DNA of 64,000 nucleotides from Nocardioides sp. zg-1230 (GCF_013155335.1 NZ_JABJQZ010000004.1:434001-498000), one strand, 5' to 3'; shown: positions 35,156 to 44,663, counted from the first letter of the stretch. The notes: generated by a model not told the origin, from the letters alone. Numbers and translations are program-made.

Positions 35156-36274
35156 TCAGTAGCCGACCAGGCCTCCCTGCCAGTCGACCAGGTCGGCGAG
35201 CTTCTCGACGAGGGTCTCGTCCTGCAGGCCGTGCGCCTTGCCCTTGGCCTTCTTGAGGATGTGCGCGGCAGCGGCGTGGTCACCCTGCTCGGCAGCGGCC
35301 TCGGCCGCGGAGAGGGCGTCGGCGACGTCGCCGCCGAGCTTGGCGTTGCGGTTGCCGCCCTCACTGAGGTCGGTGGCGATCTCCTCGACCTCCGGGAAGG
35401 TCACGCAGTTGCCGCCGCCCTCCACGACACCGGCGGTCCACTCGATGCCGCCGAGCAGGTGCTCCAGGAACAACGGTTCGGTGTAGGACGAGTCCACGTG
35501 GCCGGCGCCCTCGTACCAGGAGCGGCCGCCCTCGAAGTTGTGGCACCACGCGATCGGGTGGTCCTCGCCCATCGCGCCGCGGCCCGGGTTGTAGGTGCTC
35601 TCGTCGAGGGTCAGCAGGACGTGCACGTCCTCACGCGGGTTGGCGGTGAAGTTGTACCACTCGTCGAAGCGGATCCACTCCTTCGGCAGCATCGTGGTGG
35701 ACGGGTGCTGGGGGCTCTCCACGACCATCGTGGCCGTCTGCTGTGCGGGGTGGCCGGCGAAGCGCGCGCTGCCGCCGGTCAGCTCGCTGTACCACGGCAC
35801 GGTGTGCATCGAGTCGGTCGCTGCGTGCAGCCCGACGTAGCCGCCGCCCGCGCGGATGTAGCCCTGGAAAGCCGCCAGCTCGGTGTCGTTGAGCAGGCGC
35901 GGGCGCGCCGGGTCGAGGTTGTTGGTGGCGTCGACCGGCGATGCGAACAGGATCGTGGCGTACTGGCTGAGGCTCTCCGCCGTGGTGAACGGCGTCGAAG
36001 GCAGGGTGAGCGTGGTCTGCACCGGGTCCCAGACGTCGACGGTGAAGCCGTTCTCCTGGCCGAGCTTGATGACCGCGTTGGTCGTGTCGTCGATGTGGGA
36101 GTGGCGGAAGCCGAGGGTCTTGCCCACGACCAGCACCTTGTAGGGCTCGGCAGCAGCGGCGGAGCTCGCCGGCGCATCGGCAGCGCCCGCGCCTGCAGAC
36201 GCGTACGTCGCTCCGGTCAGGAGCAGGGCGCCGGCGGCGAGGCCGGTGGTGATCAGGCTGAGCGGTTTCCTCAT
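35156..36274 (-). CDS. secreted ThuA-like domain protein
   Basis: 372 residues with a Sec signal peptide: KPLSLITTGLAAGALLLTGATYASA, cleavage near residue 26. The ThuA domain (glutamine-amidotransferase-like fold, linked to sugar or trehalose use) spans about 40-300. It shows VLVVGKTLGFRHSHID, YIRAGGGYVGLHAATDS, FDEWYNF and EDHPIAWCHNF. A C-terminal helical segment (LSAAEAAAEQGDHAAAAHILKKA) resembles FIVAR-type modules. The ATG at 36274 has GAGAGGA upstream; a longer in-frame start would bury the signal peptide. A palindrome upstream may be an operator. Enzymatic activity is unproven for the family. Confidence 0.82.
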   Translation of the reverse strand: MRKPLSLITTGLAAGALLLTGATYASAGAGAADAPASSAAAAEPYKVLVVGKTLGFRHSHIDDTTNAVIKLGQENGFTVDVWDPVQTTLTLPSTPFTTAESLSQYATILFASPVDATNNLDPARPRLLNDTELAAFQGYIRAGGGYVGLHAATDSMHTVPWYSELTGGSARFAGHPAQQTATMVVESPQHPSTTMLPKEWIRFDEWYNFTANPREDVHVLLTLDESTYNPGRGAMGEDHPIAWCHNFEGGRSWYEGAGHVDSSYTEPLFLEHLLGGIEWTAGVVEGGGNCVTFPEVEEIATDLSEGGNRNAKLGGDVADALSAAEAAAEQGDHAAAAHILKKAKGKAHGLQDETLVEKLADLVDWQGGLVGY

Positions 36275-36304
36275 GGGTCGGTCCTCTCGGGAGGGTGGGG
36301 GGAG

Positions 36305-36329
36305 TTTGTTTGTATGGAACCCAAACAAA
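36305..36329 (-). promoter_or_regulatory. palindromic operator candidate upstream of the ThuA-like gene
   Basis: TTTGTTTG (36305-36312) and CAAACAAA (36322-36329) are perfect inverted arms around a 9-base centre, about 30-55 bases before the ThuA start. The AT-rich sequence is striking in this genome and probably overlaps the promoter. The size and symmetry suit a LacI-type sugar regulator, but no regulator gene is nearby. Confidence 0.5.
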
Positions 36330-36429
36330 TGCAGCTAGGGGGAACGCTATGTGACCCACGTCACCTAGGTCAACGCCCCCCGTTCGGACCATGGGCCCGC
36401 CGTGGCGGGTAGTCCGACAGGATGAGCGG

Positions 36430-37392
36430 GTGCTGCTCTACGACGACGTGGTGACCGAGTACCGCGACTTCGCGACGTACGCCGCCGGCGACTCGCCCTG
36501 CTTCGAGGAGTGGGCCCTCGGTGTCGCCGACGACGCCGTGGTCCTGGCATGGCTGGCCGCCCTGCCGCCGGTCAAGCGTCAGCCCAACCTGGTCTTCGCC
36601 GCCGCCCGCTGGCACGGAGCGCCCGCCCCGTCGCCGTACGACACCCTGCGCACGGTGCTGCTCGAGCAGGAGCCGGAGGTGCGGGCGACCGTCATGGCGC
36701 GGGCGACGCAGACCAACGAGGTCGGGCGCCTCGCCACCCTCGTCCCGGTGCTCGGCCTGGTCGACGGACCGCTGGCGCTGGTCGAGGTCGGCGCCAGCGC
36801 CGGCCTGTGCCTGTTCCCGGACCGCTACGACTACGCGTGGCCGCCCCTGGGCGGGTTGCGGGGGAGCGGCGGTCCGCTGCTGAGCACCCTGACCACCGGG
36901 GACCTGCCCGTGCCGGCCACCCACCCCCGCGTCGCGTGGCGCGGCGGCGTGGACCTCAACCCCCTCGACGTCACCGACGCCGACGCCATGGCGTGGCTGG
37001 CCAACCTGGTGTGGCCCGAGCAGGACGAGCGCCGCGAGCGGTTGCGGGCCGCCGTCGACGTCGCCCGCCGCGAGCCGCCGGTGATCCGGGAGGGCGACCT
37101 CCTCGACCACGTCGCGGACCTCGTCGACGAGGCGGCGCGGCACGGCACGCCCGTCGTCCTCCACTCGGCGGTGATCGCCTACCTCGAGGAGCCGGACCGC
37201 GAGCGGTTCCACGACCTGATGACGGGTCTCGTGGCCGAGGGCCGCTGCCGGTGGATCAGCAACGAGGGAGGGCGGGTCCTGCCGCGCGTCACCGGTGCCC
37301 TGGAGGTGCCCTCCGGGCGGTTCGTGACCGCGCTCGACGGCACCCCGGTGGCGTACAGCCACGGCCACGGCCACGCGATCGACTGGCTGTGA
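36430..37392 (+). CDS. DUF2332 family protein
   Basis: 320 residues, soluble. Recognised as DUF2332 from ALGVADDAVVLAWLAALP, KRQPNLVFAAARWHG, VEVGASAGLCLFPDRY and RGGVDLNPLDV. The VEVGASAGL stretch resembles a methyltransferase-type SAM loop, so a Rossmann methyltransferase ancestry is plausible; no activity is known to me. GTG 36430 fits the usual family N-terminus and follows AGGATGAG at 36418-36425. An in-frame ATG at 36391 would add 13 residues that do not look like the family. It diverges from the ThuA gene and is followed by dnaE. Confidence 0.78.
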   Translation: MLLYDDVVTEYRDFATYAAGDSPCFEEWALGVADDAVVLAWLAALPPVKRQPNLVFAAARWHGAPAPSPYDTLRTVLLEQEPEVRATVMARATQTNEVGRLATLVPVLGLVDGPLALVEVGASAGLCLFPDRYDYAWPPLGGLRGSGGPLLSTLTTGDLPVPATHPRVAWRGGVDLNPLDVTDADAMAWLANLVWPEQDERRERLRAAVDVARREPPVIREGDLLDHVADLVDEAARHGTPVVLHSAVIAYLEEPDRERFHDLMTGLVAEGRCRWISNEGGRVLPRVTGALEVPSGRFVTALDGTPVAYSHGHGHAIDWL

Positions 37393-37468
37393 GCGCGGCG
37401 CCCGCCACGACGCTGGTCGGGGTCGGGTCGGGCCGAGTGTCCTGTCGGTGGGGCCGGGCACACTGACG

Positions 37469-37517
37469 TAGGCTGACTGCTCTTCCCCCTCCTTCTGGAG
37501 CACGCTGCGCAGTCAGC
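37469..37517 (+). promoter_or_regulatory. dnaE promoter and leader inverted repeat
   Basis: TAGGCT (37469-37474) is a -10 candidate about 100 bases before the dnaE ATG. GCTGACTGC (37472-37480) and GCAGTCAGC (37509-37517) are perfect 9-base inverted arms 28 bases apart, at the probable start of the transcript. A leader stem or an operator is possible. Confidence 0.45.
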
Positions 37518-37574
37518 ACCTCTGCCCCACCCGTGACACCGTCAGCGACCCCGAAAGGCGCGGAAGTCTCCTCC

Positions 37575-40500
37575 ATGTCGTCCGGTTCCTCCACCAGCTC
37601 CGCGGACAACTTCGTGCACCTGCACGTGCACACCGAGTACTCCATGCTCGACGGCGCATCGCTGCTCGACGGGCTGTTCCAGCGCACCGCCGAGCTGGGC
37701 ATGCCGGCGATCGCGATGACCGACCACGGCAACCTGCACGGCGCCTACGACTTCTACCGCAAGGCCAAGCAGCACGGCGTGAAGCCGATCATCGGCATCG
37801 AGGCCTACCTCACCCCCGGCACGATGCGCGGCGAGCGCCGCCGGGTCCGCTGGGGCCAGGGCGACCTCGCCGAGGAGGGCGGCAAGGACGTCGCCGGCGG
37901 CGGCGCCTACACCCACATGACCATGTGGGCGGAGACGACCGAGGGGATGCACAACCTCTTCCGGCTCGCCAGCCTCGCCAGCCTCGAGGGCTACTACTAC
38001 AAGCCCCGGATGGACCGCGAGCTGCTCCAGCGCTACTCGAAGGGCATCATCGCCAGCACGGGGTGCCTGTCCGGTGAGATCCAGACCCGGCTGACGCTCG
38101 GCCAGTACGACGAGGCACTCCGCGCAGCCGGGGAGTTCCAGGACATCTTCGGCAAGGACAACTTCTACCTCGAGCTGATGGACCACGGCATCGCCGCCGA
38201 GCGAGCCACGCGCAAGGACCTGCAGAAGATCGCCGCGACGCTCGGCCTGCCGACGATCGTCACCAACGACACCCACTACACCAACCCCGAGGACGCCGAC
38301 GGCCAGGACGCCCTCATCTGCGTGGCCTCCGGCAAGCGGCTGGCCGACACCAACCGGCTCAAGTTCGACGGCGGCGGCTACTACATCAAGTCCGCCGCCG
38401 AGATGCGTGAGCTCTGGGCCGACGTGCCGGAGGGGTGCGACAACACCCTCGAGATCGCCGAGCGGTGCAACGTCGAGTTCGTCGAGTCCACGGGCGGCTA
38501 CATGGCCCGCGCCGACGTCCCCGAGAGCGAGACCGAGGAGTCCTGGTTCCGCAAGGAGGTGTGGCGGGGCATCGAGTCGCGCTACCCCGGCGAGCGGCTG
38601 ACCCAGGAGGTCAAGGACCGGGTCGAGATGGAGCTGGGCGTCATCTCGCAGAAGGGCTACTGCGGCTACTACCTCGTGGTCGCCGACTTCATCCAGTGGT
38701 CCAAGCGCAACGGCATCCGCGTGGGCCCGGGTCGTGGCTCCGGAGCGGGTTCCATCGCCGCCTACGCGTTGAGCATCACCGACCTGTGCCCGCTGGAGCA
38801 CGGCCTGTTCTTCGAGCGGTTCCTCAACCCCGAGCGTCCCTCGATGCCCGACTTCGACATCGACTTCGACGACGCGCGCCGCGGCGAGGTCATCAAGTAC
38901 GTCACCGAGAAGTACGGCAGCGAGCGGGTGGCGCAGATCGCGACCTTCGGCCGCCTCAAGTCCAAGGCCGCCATCAAGGACGCCGCGCGCGTGCTCGACC
39001 ACGGCTTCGCCATCTCCGACCGCATCACCAAGGCGCTTCCGCCCGACGTGATGGGCAAGGGTGTCGCGCTCAAGGACATCTTCGACCCCCAGCACAAGCG
39101 CTACAACGAGGGCGGCGAGTTCCGCGCGCTCCACGACTCCGACCCCGACGTGCGCACGATCTTCCACACGGCGCTCGGCCTCGAGGGCCAGATCCGCAAC
39201 TGGGGCGTGCACGCGGCGGGCGTGATCATGTCGAGCGAGCCCATCATCGACGTCGTACCGATCATGGCGCGGCCGCAGGACGGCGCCATCATCACCCAGT
39301 TCGACTACCCGATGTGCGAGTCGCTCGGGCTGGTCAAGATGGACTTCCTCGGCCTGTCCAACCTCCGGATCCTCGAGGACGCGCTGGCCAACATCCAGGT
39401 CAACCGCGACGAGACGGTCGTGCTGGAGGAGCTGCCCTTCGACGACCGCGCGACCTACGAGCTGATGGGTCGCGGCGACACGCTCGGCGTCTTCCAGCTC
39501 GACGGCTCGGGCATGCGCGCGCTGCTCCGCTCCCTGCAGCCTGACGCCTTCGCCGACATCACCGCCGTCAGCGCGCTCTACCGCCCCGGTCCGATGGGTG
39601 CCGACTCCCACAACAAGTACGCGCGCCGCAAGAACGGCCGCGAGGCGATCGAGCCGATCCACCCCGCGCTCGCCGAGGCGCTCGAGCCGGTCCTGGGGGA
39701 GACCTACGGCCTGATCGTCTACCAGGAGCAGGTCATGGCGATCGCCCAGGTGCTCGCCGGCTTCACCCTGGGCGCCGCCGACAACCTCCGCCGCGCGATG
39801 GGCAAGAAGAAGAAGGAGGAGCTCGACAAGCAGTACGCCGGTTTCCAGGCCGGCATGCTCGAGCGCAACTTCCCCCAGGTCGCGATCGACAAGCTCTGGG
39901 AGATCCTGCTCCCGTTCTCCGACTACGCCTTCAACAAGTCGCACTCCGCCGCCTACGGCGTCATCACCTACTGGACGGCCTACCTCAAGGCCAACTACCC
40001 GGCCGAATACATGGCCGCGCTCCTCACGTCCGTCAAGGACGACAAGGACAAGATGGCGATCTACCTCAACGAGTGCCGGCGCATGAAGATCCAGGTCCTG
40101 CCGCCCGACGTCAACGAGTCGCACGCGAACTTCACCCCGGTGGGCCACGACATCCGCTTCGGCCTCACCGCCGTGCGCAACGTCGGCAGCAACGTCGTCG
40201 ACCGGATCGTCACAGCGCGCGAGGAGAAGGGCCGCTACACCGACTTCAACGACTTCATGGACAAGGTCCCGGCCCTGGTCTGCAACAAGCGGGTCCTGGA
40301 CTCACTGATCAAGGCCGGCGCCTTCGACGACATGAAGCACCGGCGCCGGGCCCTCTCGATCATCCACGAGGACGCCGTCGAGAAGTACGTCCAGGCGAAG
40401 AAGGACGACGAGAGCGGGCAGGACTCGCTCATCGACATGCTGATGCCGGACGACGTGGGCGCCGCGGGTGCGACGGTCGTGATCCCCGACGTCGACGACT

Positions 40501-41138
40501 GGGACAAGATGACCCTGCTCGGCCACGAGCGCGAGATGCTCGGCCTCTACGTCTCCGACCACCCGCTCCTCGGCCTCGAGCACGTGCTGTCCCAGGGCAC
40601 CGACTGCACGATCGGCCAGCTGACGCTCGACGAGGAGCGCGCCCACAACTCCACGCTCACCGTCAGCGGCCTCATCACGTCGGTCTCGCGCAAGATCACC
40701 AAGCGGGGCGACCCGTGGGCGACGATCACGCTCGAGGACCTCGACGGTGCCATCGACGTCCTCCTCTTCCCGAGCGCCTACACGCTCGCCTCGACGCTGC
40801 TCGTCGAGGACAACATCGTCCGGGTCAAGGGCCAGCTCTCGCGCGACAAGGACCAGCCCGAGCTCCGCGCGCAGGAGGTCACCGCTCCCGACCTGACGCA
40901 GGGACCGACCGGGCCGGTCGTGATCAGCCTGCCGTCGACGCGGTGCACCCCACCGGTCGTGGCCCAGCTGCGTGACGTCCTCGGCACCCACCCCGGGATG
41001 ACCGAGGTGCAGCTGCGACTGCTCACCCGGAGCTCCACCAAGGTGCTGCGCCTCGACGACAACCTGCGGGTCAGCCCCAGCCCGGCGCTGTTCGCCGACC
41101 TCAAGCAGCTGCTCGGCCCCGGCTGCCTGACGGGATGA
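37575..41138 (+). CDS. dnaE: DNA polymerase III alpha subunit DnaE1 (replicative)
   Basis: 1187-residue replicative C-family polymerase. The PHP domain begins HLHVHTEYSMLDG (residues about 14-26). The polymerase active site has PDFDIDFDDARR, with KMDFLGLSNLRILED and VFQLDGSGM in the palm/fingers. A helix-hairpin-helix and an OB fold (TVSGLITSVSRKIT) lie in the last third. Length and order match actinobacterial DnaE1. ATG 37575 is chosen because conserved sequence starts soon after; an upstream in-frame GTG at 37533 adds 14 unremarkable residues. It differs clearly from DnaE2 at 863. The stop overlaps the next gene by ATGA. Confidence 0.96.
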   Translation: MSSGSSTSSADNFVHLHVHTEYSMLDGASLLDGLFQRTAELGMPAIAMTDHGNLHGAYDFYRKAKQHGVKPIIGIEAYLTPGTMRGERRRVRWGQGDLAEEGGKDVAGGGAYTHMTMWAETTEGMHNLFRLASLASLEGYYYKPRMDRELLQRYSKGIIASTGCLSGEIQTRLTLGQYDEALRAAGEFQDIFGKDNFYLELMDHGIAAERATRKDLQKIAATLGLPTIVTNDTHYTNPEDADGQDALICVASGKRLADTNRLKFDGGGYYIKSAAEMRELWADVPEGCDNTLEIAERCNVEFVESTGGYMARADVPESETEESWFRKEVWRGIESRYPGERLTQEVKDRVEMELGVISQKGYCGYYLVVADFIQWSKRNGIRVGPGRGSGAGSIAAYALSITDLCPLEHGLFFERFLNPERPSMPDFDIDFDDARRGEVIKYVTEKYGSERVAQIATFGRLKSKAAIKDAARVLDHGFAISDRITKALPPDVMGKGVALKDIFDPQHKRYNEGGEFRALHDSDPDVRTIFHTALGLEGQIRNWGVHAAGVIMSSEPIIDVVPIMARPQDGAIITQFDYPMCESLGLVKMDFLGLSNLRILEDALANIQVNRDETVVLEELPFDDRATYELMGRGDTLGVFQLDGSGMRALLRSLQPDAFADITAVSALYRPGPMGADSHNKYARRKNGREAIEPIHPALAEALEPVLGETYGLIVYQEQVMAIAQVLAGFTLGAADNLRRAMGKKKKEELDKQYAGFQAGMLERNFPQVAIDKLWEILLPFSDYAFNKSHSAAYGVITYWTAYLKANYPAEYMAALLTSVKDDKDKMAIYLNECRRMKIQVLPPDVNESHANFTPVGHDIRFGLTAVRNVGSNVVDRIVTAREEKGRYTDFNDFMDKVPALVCNKRVLDSLIKAGAFDDMKHRRRALSIIHEDAVEKYVQAKKDDESGQDSLIDMLMPDDVGAAGATVVIPDVDDWDKMTLLGHEREMLGLYVSDHPLLGLEHVLSQGTDCTIGQLTLDEERAHNSTLTVSGLITSVSRKITKRGDPWATITLEDLDGAIDVLLFPSAYTLASTLLVEDNIVRVKGQLSRDKDQPELRAQEVTAPDLTQGPTGPVVISLPSTRCTPPVVAQLRDVLGTHPGMTEVQLRLLTRSSTKVLRLDDNLRVSPSPALFADLKQLLGPGCLTG

Positions 41139-41707
41139 GCGACCTGACGGGGGCCGCCGGCCCGCGGGACCAGGTGACCGGCTCGACCGGCCGGGTGCTG
41201 CCCCGCATGCTCACGATCCTCGCTGCCTTCGTCGTGGGCGGTGCAGCCGCTGGGGTGCTCTGGGAGCGGCTGTGGGACGCGCCCACGGGTGTCGCCTTCG
41301 AGGGCCGCTGGTACCTCGAGCCCGCGGGGCCCGACTTCTCCTTCGAGGCGATCGCCCTCTACGTCCTGATCGCCTTCCCGCTCGGTCTCGTCCTGGCCGT
41401 GCTGGCCGGGTTGTGGCGCGGGCACGAGACCGCCACCGTGGTGACGGTGCTCGTCGCGGCAGGCATCGCCGCGGTGGCCATGTACGCCGTCGGCAGCGCG
41501 CTCGGACCTCCCGACCCGCAGGCGCTGGCCGCCGGCCAGCCCGACTACACCCCGTTGCCGGGTGACCTCGGGCTGACCGCCCCGGACGAGGGCCGGGTGC
41601 AGTGGCACTCGACCGCGTTCGTCGCCCTGCCGGCCGGTGCCATGGCCGGTCTGGTCGGGTCCTATCTCTTGGGGAACAGAGGGTTCGCCCGGCGCTCGCG
41701 TGGGTAG
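41135..41707 (+). CDS. integral membrane protein, possibly DUF2567-like
   Basis: 190 residues with four predicted transmembrane helices (about 25-43, 72-92, 98-117 and 158-176). The loop between helices 1 and 2 contains DAPTGVAFEGRWYLEP, which should be extracytoplasmic. It overlaps dnaE by ATGA, so it is translated with it. The pattern resembles DUF2567-type actinobacterial membrane proteins, but I cannot confirm the family. No catalytic motif is visible. Its TAG stop is also the first part of a TAGGCT -10 element for the next gene. Confidence 0.75.
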   Translation: MSDLTGAAGPRDQVTGSTGRVLPRMLTILAAFVVGGAAAGVLWERLWDAPTGVAFEGRWYLEPAGPDFSFEAIALYVLIAFPLGLVLAVLAGLWRGHETATVVTVLVAAGIAAVAMYAVGSALGPPDPQALAAGQPDYTPLPGDLGLTAPDEGRVQWHSTAFVALPAGAMAGLVGSYLLGNRGFARRSRG

Positions 41708-41750
41708 GCTTGCGCCGCCCGCAACTGGGCAGTCCCGACGCCGTCGGGAC
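41705..41750 (+). promoter_or_regulatory. -10 element TAGGCT and leader hairpin before the DUF3352 gene
   Basis: TAGGCT (41705-41710) overlaps the preceding stop codon. GTCCCGAC (41732-41739) and GTCGGGAC (41743-41750) form a perfect 8-base stem with a 3-base loop in the presumed 5' leader. GGGGAG (41761-41766) is the ribosome site. Confidence 0.5.
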
Positions 41751-41775
41751 CCGTGCGACGGGGGAGCAGAGCGAG

Positions 41776-43428
41776 ATGAGCATGACACCGGGCGGGCCGG
41801 CCGAGAGGCCTGACTACCTCGACGGATCGGGGCCCGCGCAGCCGGCGCCCGACAACGACAACAAGAAGCGCCTGATCGCGGTCGGGGCGATCGTCGCAGG
41901 TGGCGCGGTCGTCGCCGGCGGCGCCTGGGCGGCCACCAGCTTCTTCGCCACCGGTGCGCAGCCAGCCGAGGCGCTGCCTGCCTCGACGGTCGCCTACGTC
42001 AGCGTCGACCTCGACCCGAGCGGCGGCCAGAAGATCGAGGCCATCAAGACGCTGCGCAAGTTCCCCGGATTCGTCGACCAGGTCGACCTGCAGGCCGACG
42101 AGGACCTGCGCGAGCGCCTGTTCGAGGAGATCACTTCCTCCGGCGAGTGTGAGGGCCTCGACTACGCCGCCGACGTCAAGCCGTGGCTCGGCTCACGGGC
42201 CGCGATGGCCGTCATCGACCTCGGCGAGGACGAGCCGACCCCGGTCGGGGTCGTGCAGACCACCGACGGGGGCAAGGCCGAGGAGGGCCTCGCCACGCTG
42301 GTCGAGACGTGCGGTGGGTCGGACGAGGAGGGCGACGTCGGTGGCTGGGTCGTCGACGGCGACTGGATCGTCCTGGCCGAGACCAACGACATCGCCCAGC
42401 AGGTCGTCGACGCCGCCGACGGCTCGACGCTGGCCGCCGACTCCTCCTTCCAGGAGTGGACCGGGGCAGCGGGCGACGACGGCGTCATGTCGATGTACGT
42501 CGGCAAGGGCGTCACGAAGTACGTCGAGGACCTCGCCGGCATGGGCGGCATGGGAATGATGGGCATGCCCGGTGCCCCGATGGCGGACGAGAACTGGATG
42601 GCCGAGGAGCCGCCCTCCGAGGAGGTCCCCGAGGAGCTCCAGCAGATGATCAACGACTTCGACGGAGCGGCCGCGACCGTGCGGTTCGACGATGGGTCGG
42701 TCGAGGTCGAGTACGCCATGTCCGACTACAACCCGGACATGACCCGCTTCATGACGAGCGAGCAGGGGGTCGACATGATCTCCGCGCTCCCGGAGGACAC
42801 CGTCGCGGCCTTCGGGTTCGCCCTCGAGGAGGGCTGGGCGGAGGCGATGCTCGACTACGTCAAGACCCTGGCCCCCGACGAGAGCGCCTCGATCGACGAC
42901 CAGCTCGCCCAGTTCGAGACGGAGACCGGCCTCGCCTTCCCCGAGGACATCGAGACCCTGCTCGGCGACGGAGTGACGGTGTCGATGGGCAGCGGCCTCG
43001 ACCCCGACGCCGTGGCCAACGGCGGACCGGGCGAGGTCCCGGTCGGCATCCGGATCGACGGCGACGCCGACGAGATCCAGGCCGTGCTCGACAAGATCGC
43101 TGCGCAGGCCGGCCCCGAGATGGCGGAGTTCATGCAGGTGAGCGAGGGTGACGGCTATGCCGTGCTCGCCCTCCAGGACGACTACCGCGGCGCCCTCGAG
43201 GGCGGGGGCAGCCTCGGCGACAGCGCGACCTACTCCGAGGTCGTCGAGGCCGACGAGGCGCAGTCGGTCCTCTTCGTCAACTTCAACGCCGACGACGACT
43301 GGCTGGTCCGCCTCGCCGGCGACATGCCCGAGGTCAGCGAGAACCTCGAGCCGCTCGCTGCGCTCGGGGTGAGCGGGTGGGTCGACGACGGGGTCGTGCA
43401 CGGCCTGGTCAAGCTGACGACCGACTGA
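41776..43428 (+). CDS. DUF3352 domain membrane-anchored protein
   Basis: 550 residues. A short cytoplasmic N-terminus and one transmembrane helix at about residues 36-58 (LIAVGAIVAGGAVVAGGAWA) precede a large acidic extracytoplasmic domain. ALPASTVAYVSVDLDPSGGQK is the DUF3352 opening, and the acidity (many Asp/Glu) is typical of these surface proteins. A Met/Gly-rich patch (GMGGMGMMGMPGAPM) lies near residue 255. No enzymatic motif is visible and the function is unknown. The ATG at 41776 follows GGGGAG. It ends 14 bases before the convergent YbaK gene. Confidence 0.82.
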   Translation: MSMTPGGPAERPDYLDGSGPAQPAPDNDNKKRLIAVGAIVAGGAVVAGGAWAATSFFATGAQPAEALPASTVAYVSVDLDPSGGQKIEAIKTLRKFPGFVDQVDLQADEDLRERLFEEITSSGECEGLDYAADVKPWLGSRAAMAVIDLGEDEPTPVGVVQTTDGGKAEEGLATLVETCGGSDEEGDVGGWVVDGDWIVLAETNDIAQQVVDAADGSTLAADSSFQEWTGAAGDDGVMSMYVGKGVTKYVEDLAGMGGMGMMGMPGAPMADENWMAEEPPSEEVPEELQQMINDFDGAAATVRFDDGSVEVEYAMSDYNPDMTRFMTSEQGVDMISALPEDTVAAFGFALEEGWAEAMLDYVKTLAPDESASIDDQLAQFETETGLAFPEDIETLLGDGVTVSMGSGLDPDAVANGGPGEVPVGIRIDGDADEIQAVLDKIAAQAGPEMAEFMQVSEGDGYAVLALQDDYRGALEGGGSLGDSATYSEVVEADEAQSVLFVNFNADDDWLVRLAGDMPEVSENLEPLAALGVSGWVDDGVVHGLVKLTTD

Positions 43429-43442
43429 CTCACCCGACTGAC

Positions 43443-43931
43443 TCAGCGACCGATGGTGGCGGTCACCGCTCCGGTGATCGCCACCAGGTCAGTCGGTGCG
43501 AGCTCGATGTCGAAGCCACGCCGACCGCCCGACACCAGGATCGTGTCGTGGTCCAGGGCCGACGCGTCGAGCACCGTGCGGTGCCGTCGCTTCTGCCCGA
43601 CCGGCGAGATGCCGCCTGCGACGTAGCCCGTCGCCCGTTCGGCGGCGGCCACCTCCGCCATCACGGCCTTGCTGCCGCCCAGGGCGCGCGCCAGTGCCTT
43701 CAGGTCGAGCTGGCCCGTGACCGGCACGATGCCCACCACCAGCGAGCCGTCGAGCGACGCGAGCAGCGTCTTGAAGACCCGACGGGGGTCGACGTCGAGC
43801 GCCTCGGCGGCTTCCAGCCCGTACGACGTCGCCCGGGGGTCGTGCTCGTACGCACGCACCTCGAACGCGATGCCCGCCGCGGAGAGCGCCACCGTGGCCG
43901 GCGTACCTCCGACGCTCTTTCGTTTGGCCAC
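43443..43931 (-). CDS. ybaK: Cys-tRNA(Pro) deacylase, YbaK family
   Basis: 162-residue cytoplasmic trans-editing protein that removes mischarged Cys from tRNA(Pro). The YbaK/ProX core is visible: VFKTLLASLDG contains the key Lys, then GIVPVTGQLDLKALAR and GYVAGGISPVGQKRRHRTVLD, and the C-terminal GRRGFDIELAPTDLV. The start is GTG, with AGGA a few bases upstream. It stands in the same direction as the LON-N gene upstream, separated by 66 bases. Confidence 0.9.
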   Translation of the reverse strand: MAKRKSVGGTPATVALSAAGIAFEVRAYEHDPRATSYGLEAAEALDVDPRRVFKTLLASLDGSLVVGIVPVTGQLDLKALARALGGSKAVMAEVAAAERATGYVAGGISPVGQKRRHRTVLDASALDHDTILVSGGRRGFDIELAPTDLVAITGAVTATIGR

Positions 43932-43997
43932 CGCTTGTTCCTTCGTGTCGTGCTGGGTGATTTCGCCGCGCTCGTGCCTCGCGCGCCACTGCGCGCC

Positions 43998-44663
43998 TCA
44001 GTTCGGCGACCACGCGGTGCGAGCCACCTGGGTGGCGGGCAGCGACGGGATGACGTTGATCGCTCGCAGCTCCTCGGTGAGCAGCCGGGTGACCAGCGTG
44101 AGCCGCTCGGTGGCGTCCTCCGCCTCCAGGAGCGACTGTCGCTCCGCCATGGGCAGCGGCGCCAGCGCCGACAGGGTCCACGCGAGGTAGTCGGGGTCGC
44201 GGGGGAGCGTCCCGCTGAACGGGTCGCCCTGCAGCTCGGTCATCGCCGCGCGGAACGCCGTGAAGGTGGCGCGCGCGCGTTCGAGCACCTCCGCCGGCAC
44301 CTGCACCTCCGGCTCGGGGAGCACGACCGCCAAGCCCTGGGGGTAGTCGGCACCGCGCTGCATCTCCTCGAGCACCAGCCGCTCGCGGGCGACGGCGACG
44401 ATGTCGAAGGTGCCGTCCTCGCGCCGGTCGACCTCGGTGAGCTGCAGGACGCAGCCGACCCGGTAGACCGACTGCGCACCGTGGTCCCCGACCTCGTAGC
44501 CCTCGCGGATGGCGACCGTGCCGAAGACGCGCTCGGCAGGGTCCCGCACCTCGAGCAGGTGGCGCACCAGCATCCGGTAGCGGTCCTCGAAGACGTGGAG
44601 CGGCACGCTCATCCCCGGGAACACCACGGTGCTCAGCGGGAACATCGGCAGTGGATCGCTCAC
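43998..44663 (-). CDS. LON peptidase N-terminal domain protein
   Basis: 221 residues made only of a LON substrate-binding domain (PUA-like beta barrel plus helices). It begins [22 protein letters not shown], followed by [14 protein letters not shown] and [25 protein letters not shown]. No AAA or protease domain is present, so it is a stand-alone adaptor-like protein of unknown role. GTG 44663 is chosen because TAGTGT (44676-44671 on the minus strand) lies 7 bases upstream, a leaderless promoter; the family N-terminus matches. It diverges from hisD. Confidence 0.85.
   Translation of the reverse strand: MSDPLPMFPLSTVVFPGMSVPLHVFEDRYRMLVRHLLEVRDPAERVFGTVAIREGYEVGDHGAQSVYRVGCVLQLTEVDRREDGTFDIVAVARERLVLEEMQRGADYPQGLAVVLPEPEVQVPAEVLERARATFTAFRAAMTELQGDPFSGTLPRDPDYLAWTLSALAPLPMAERQSLLEAEDATERLTLVTRLLTEELRAINVIPSLPATQVARTAWSPN

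Noticed and set aside
35108..36412. A 434-residue plus-strand frame opposite the ThuA-like gene
   Set aside because: The minus strand has a signal peptide, ThuA motifs and a ribosome site. The plus-strand product is featureless.
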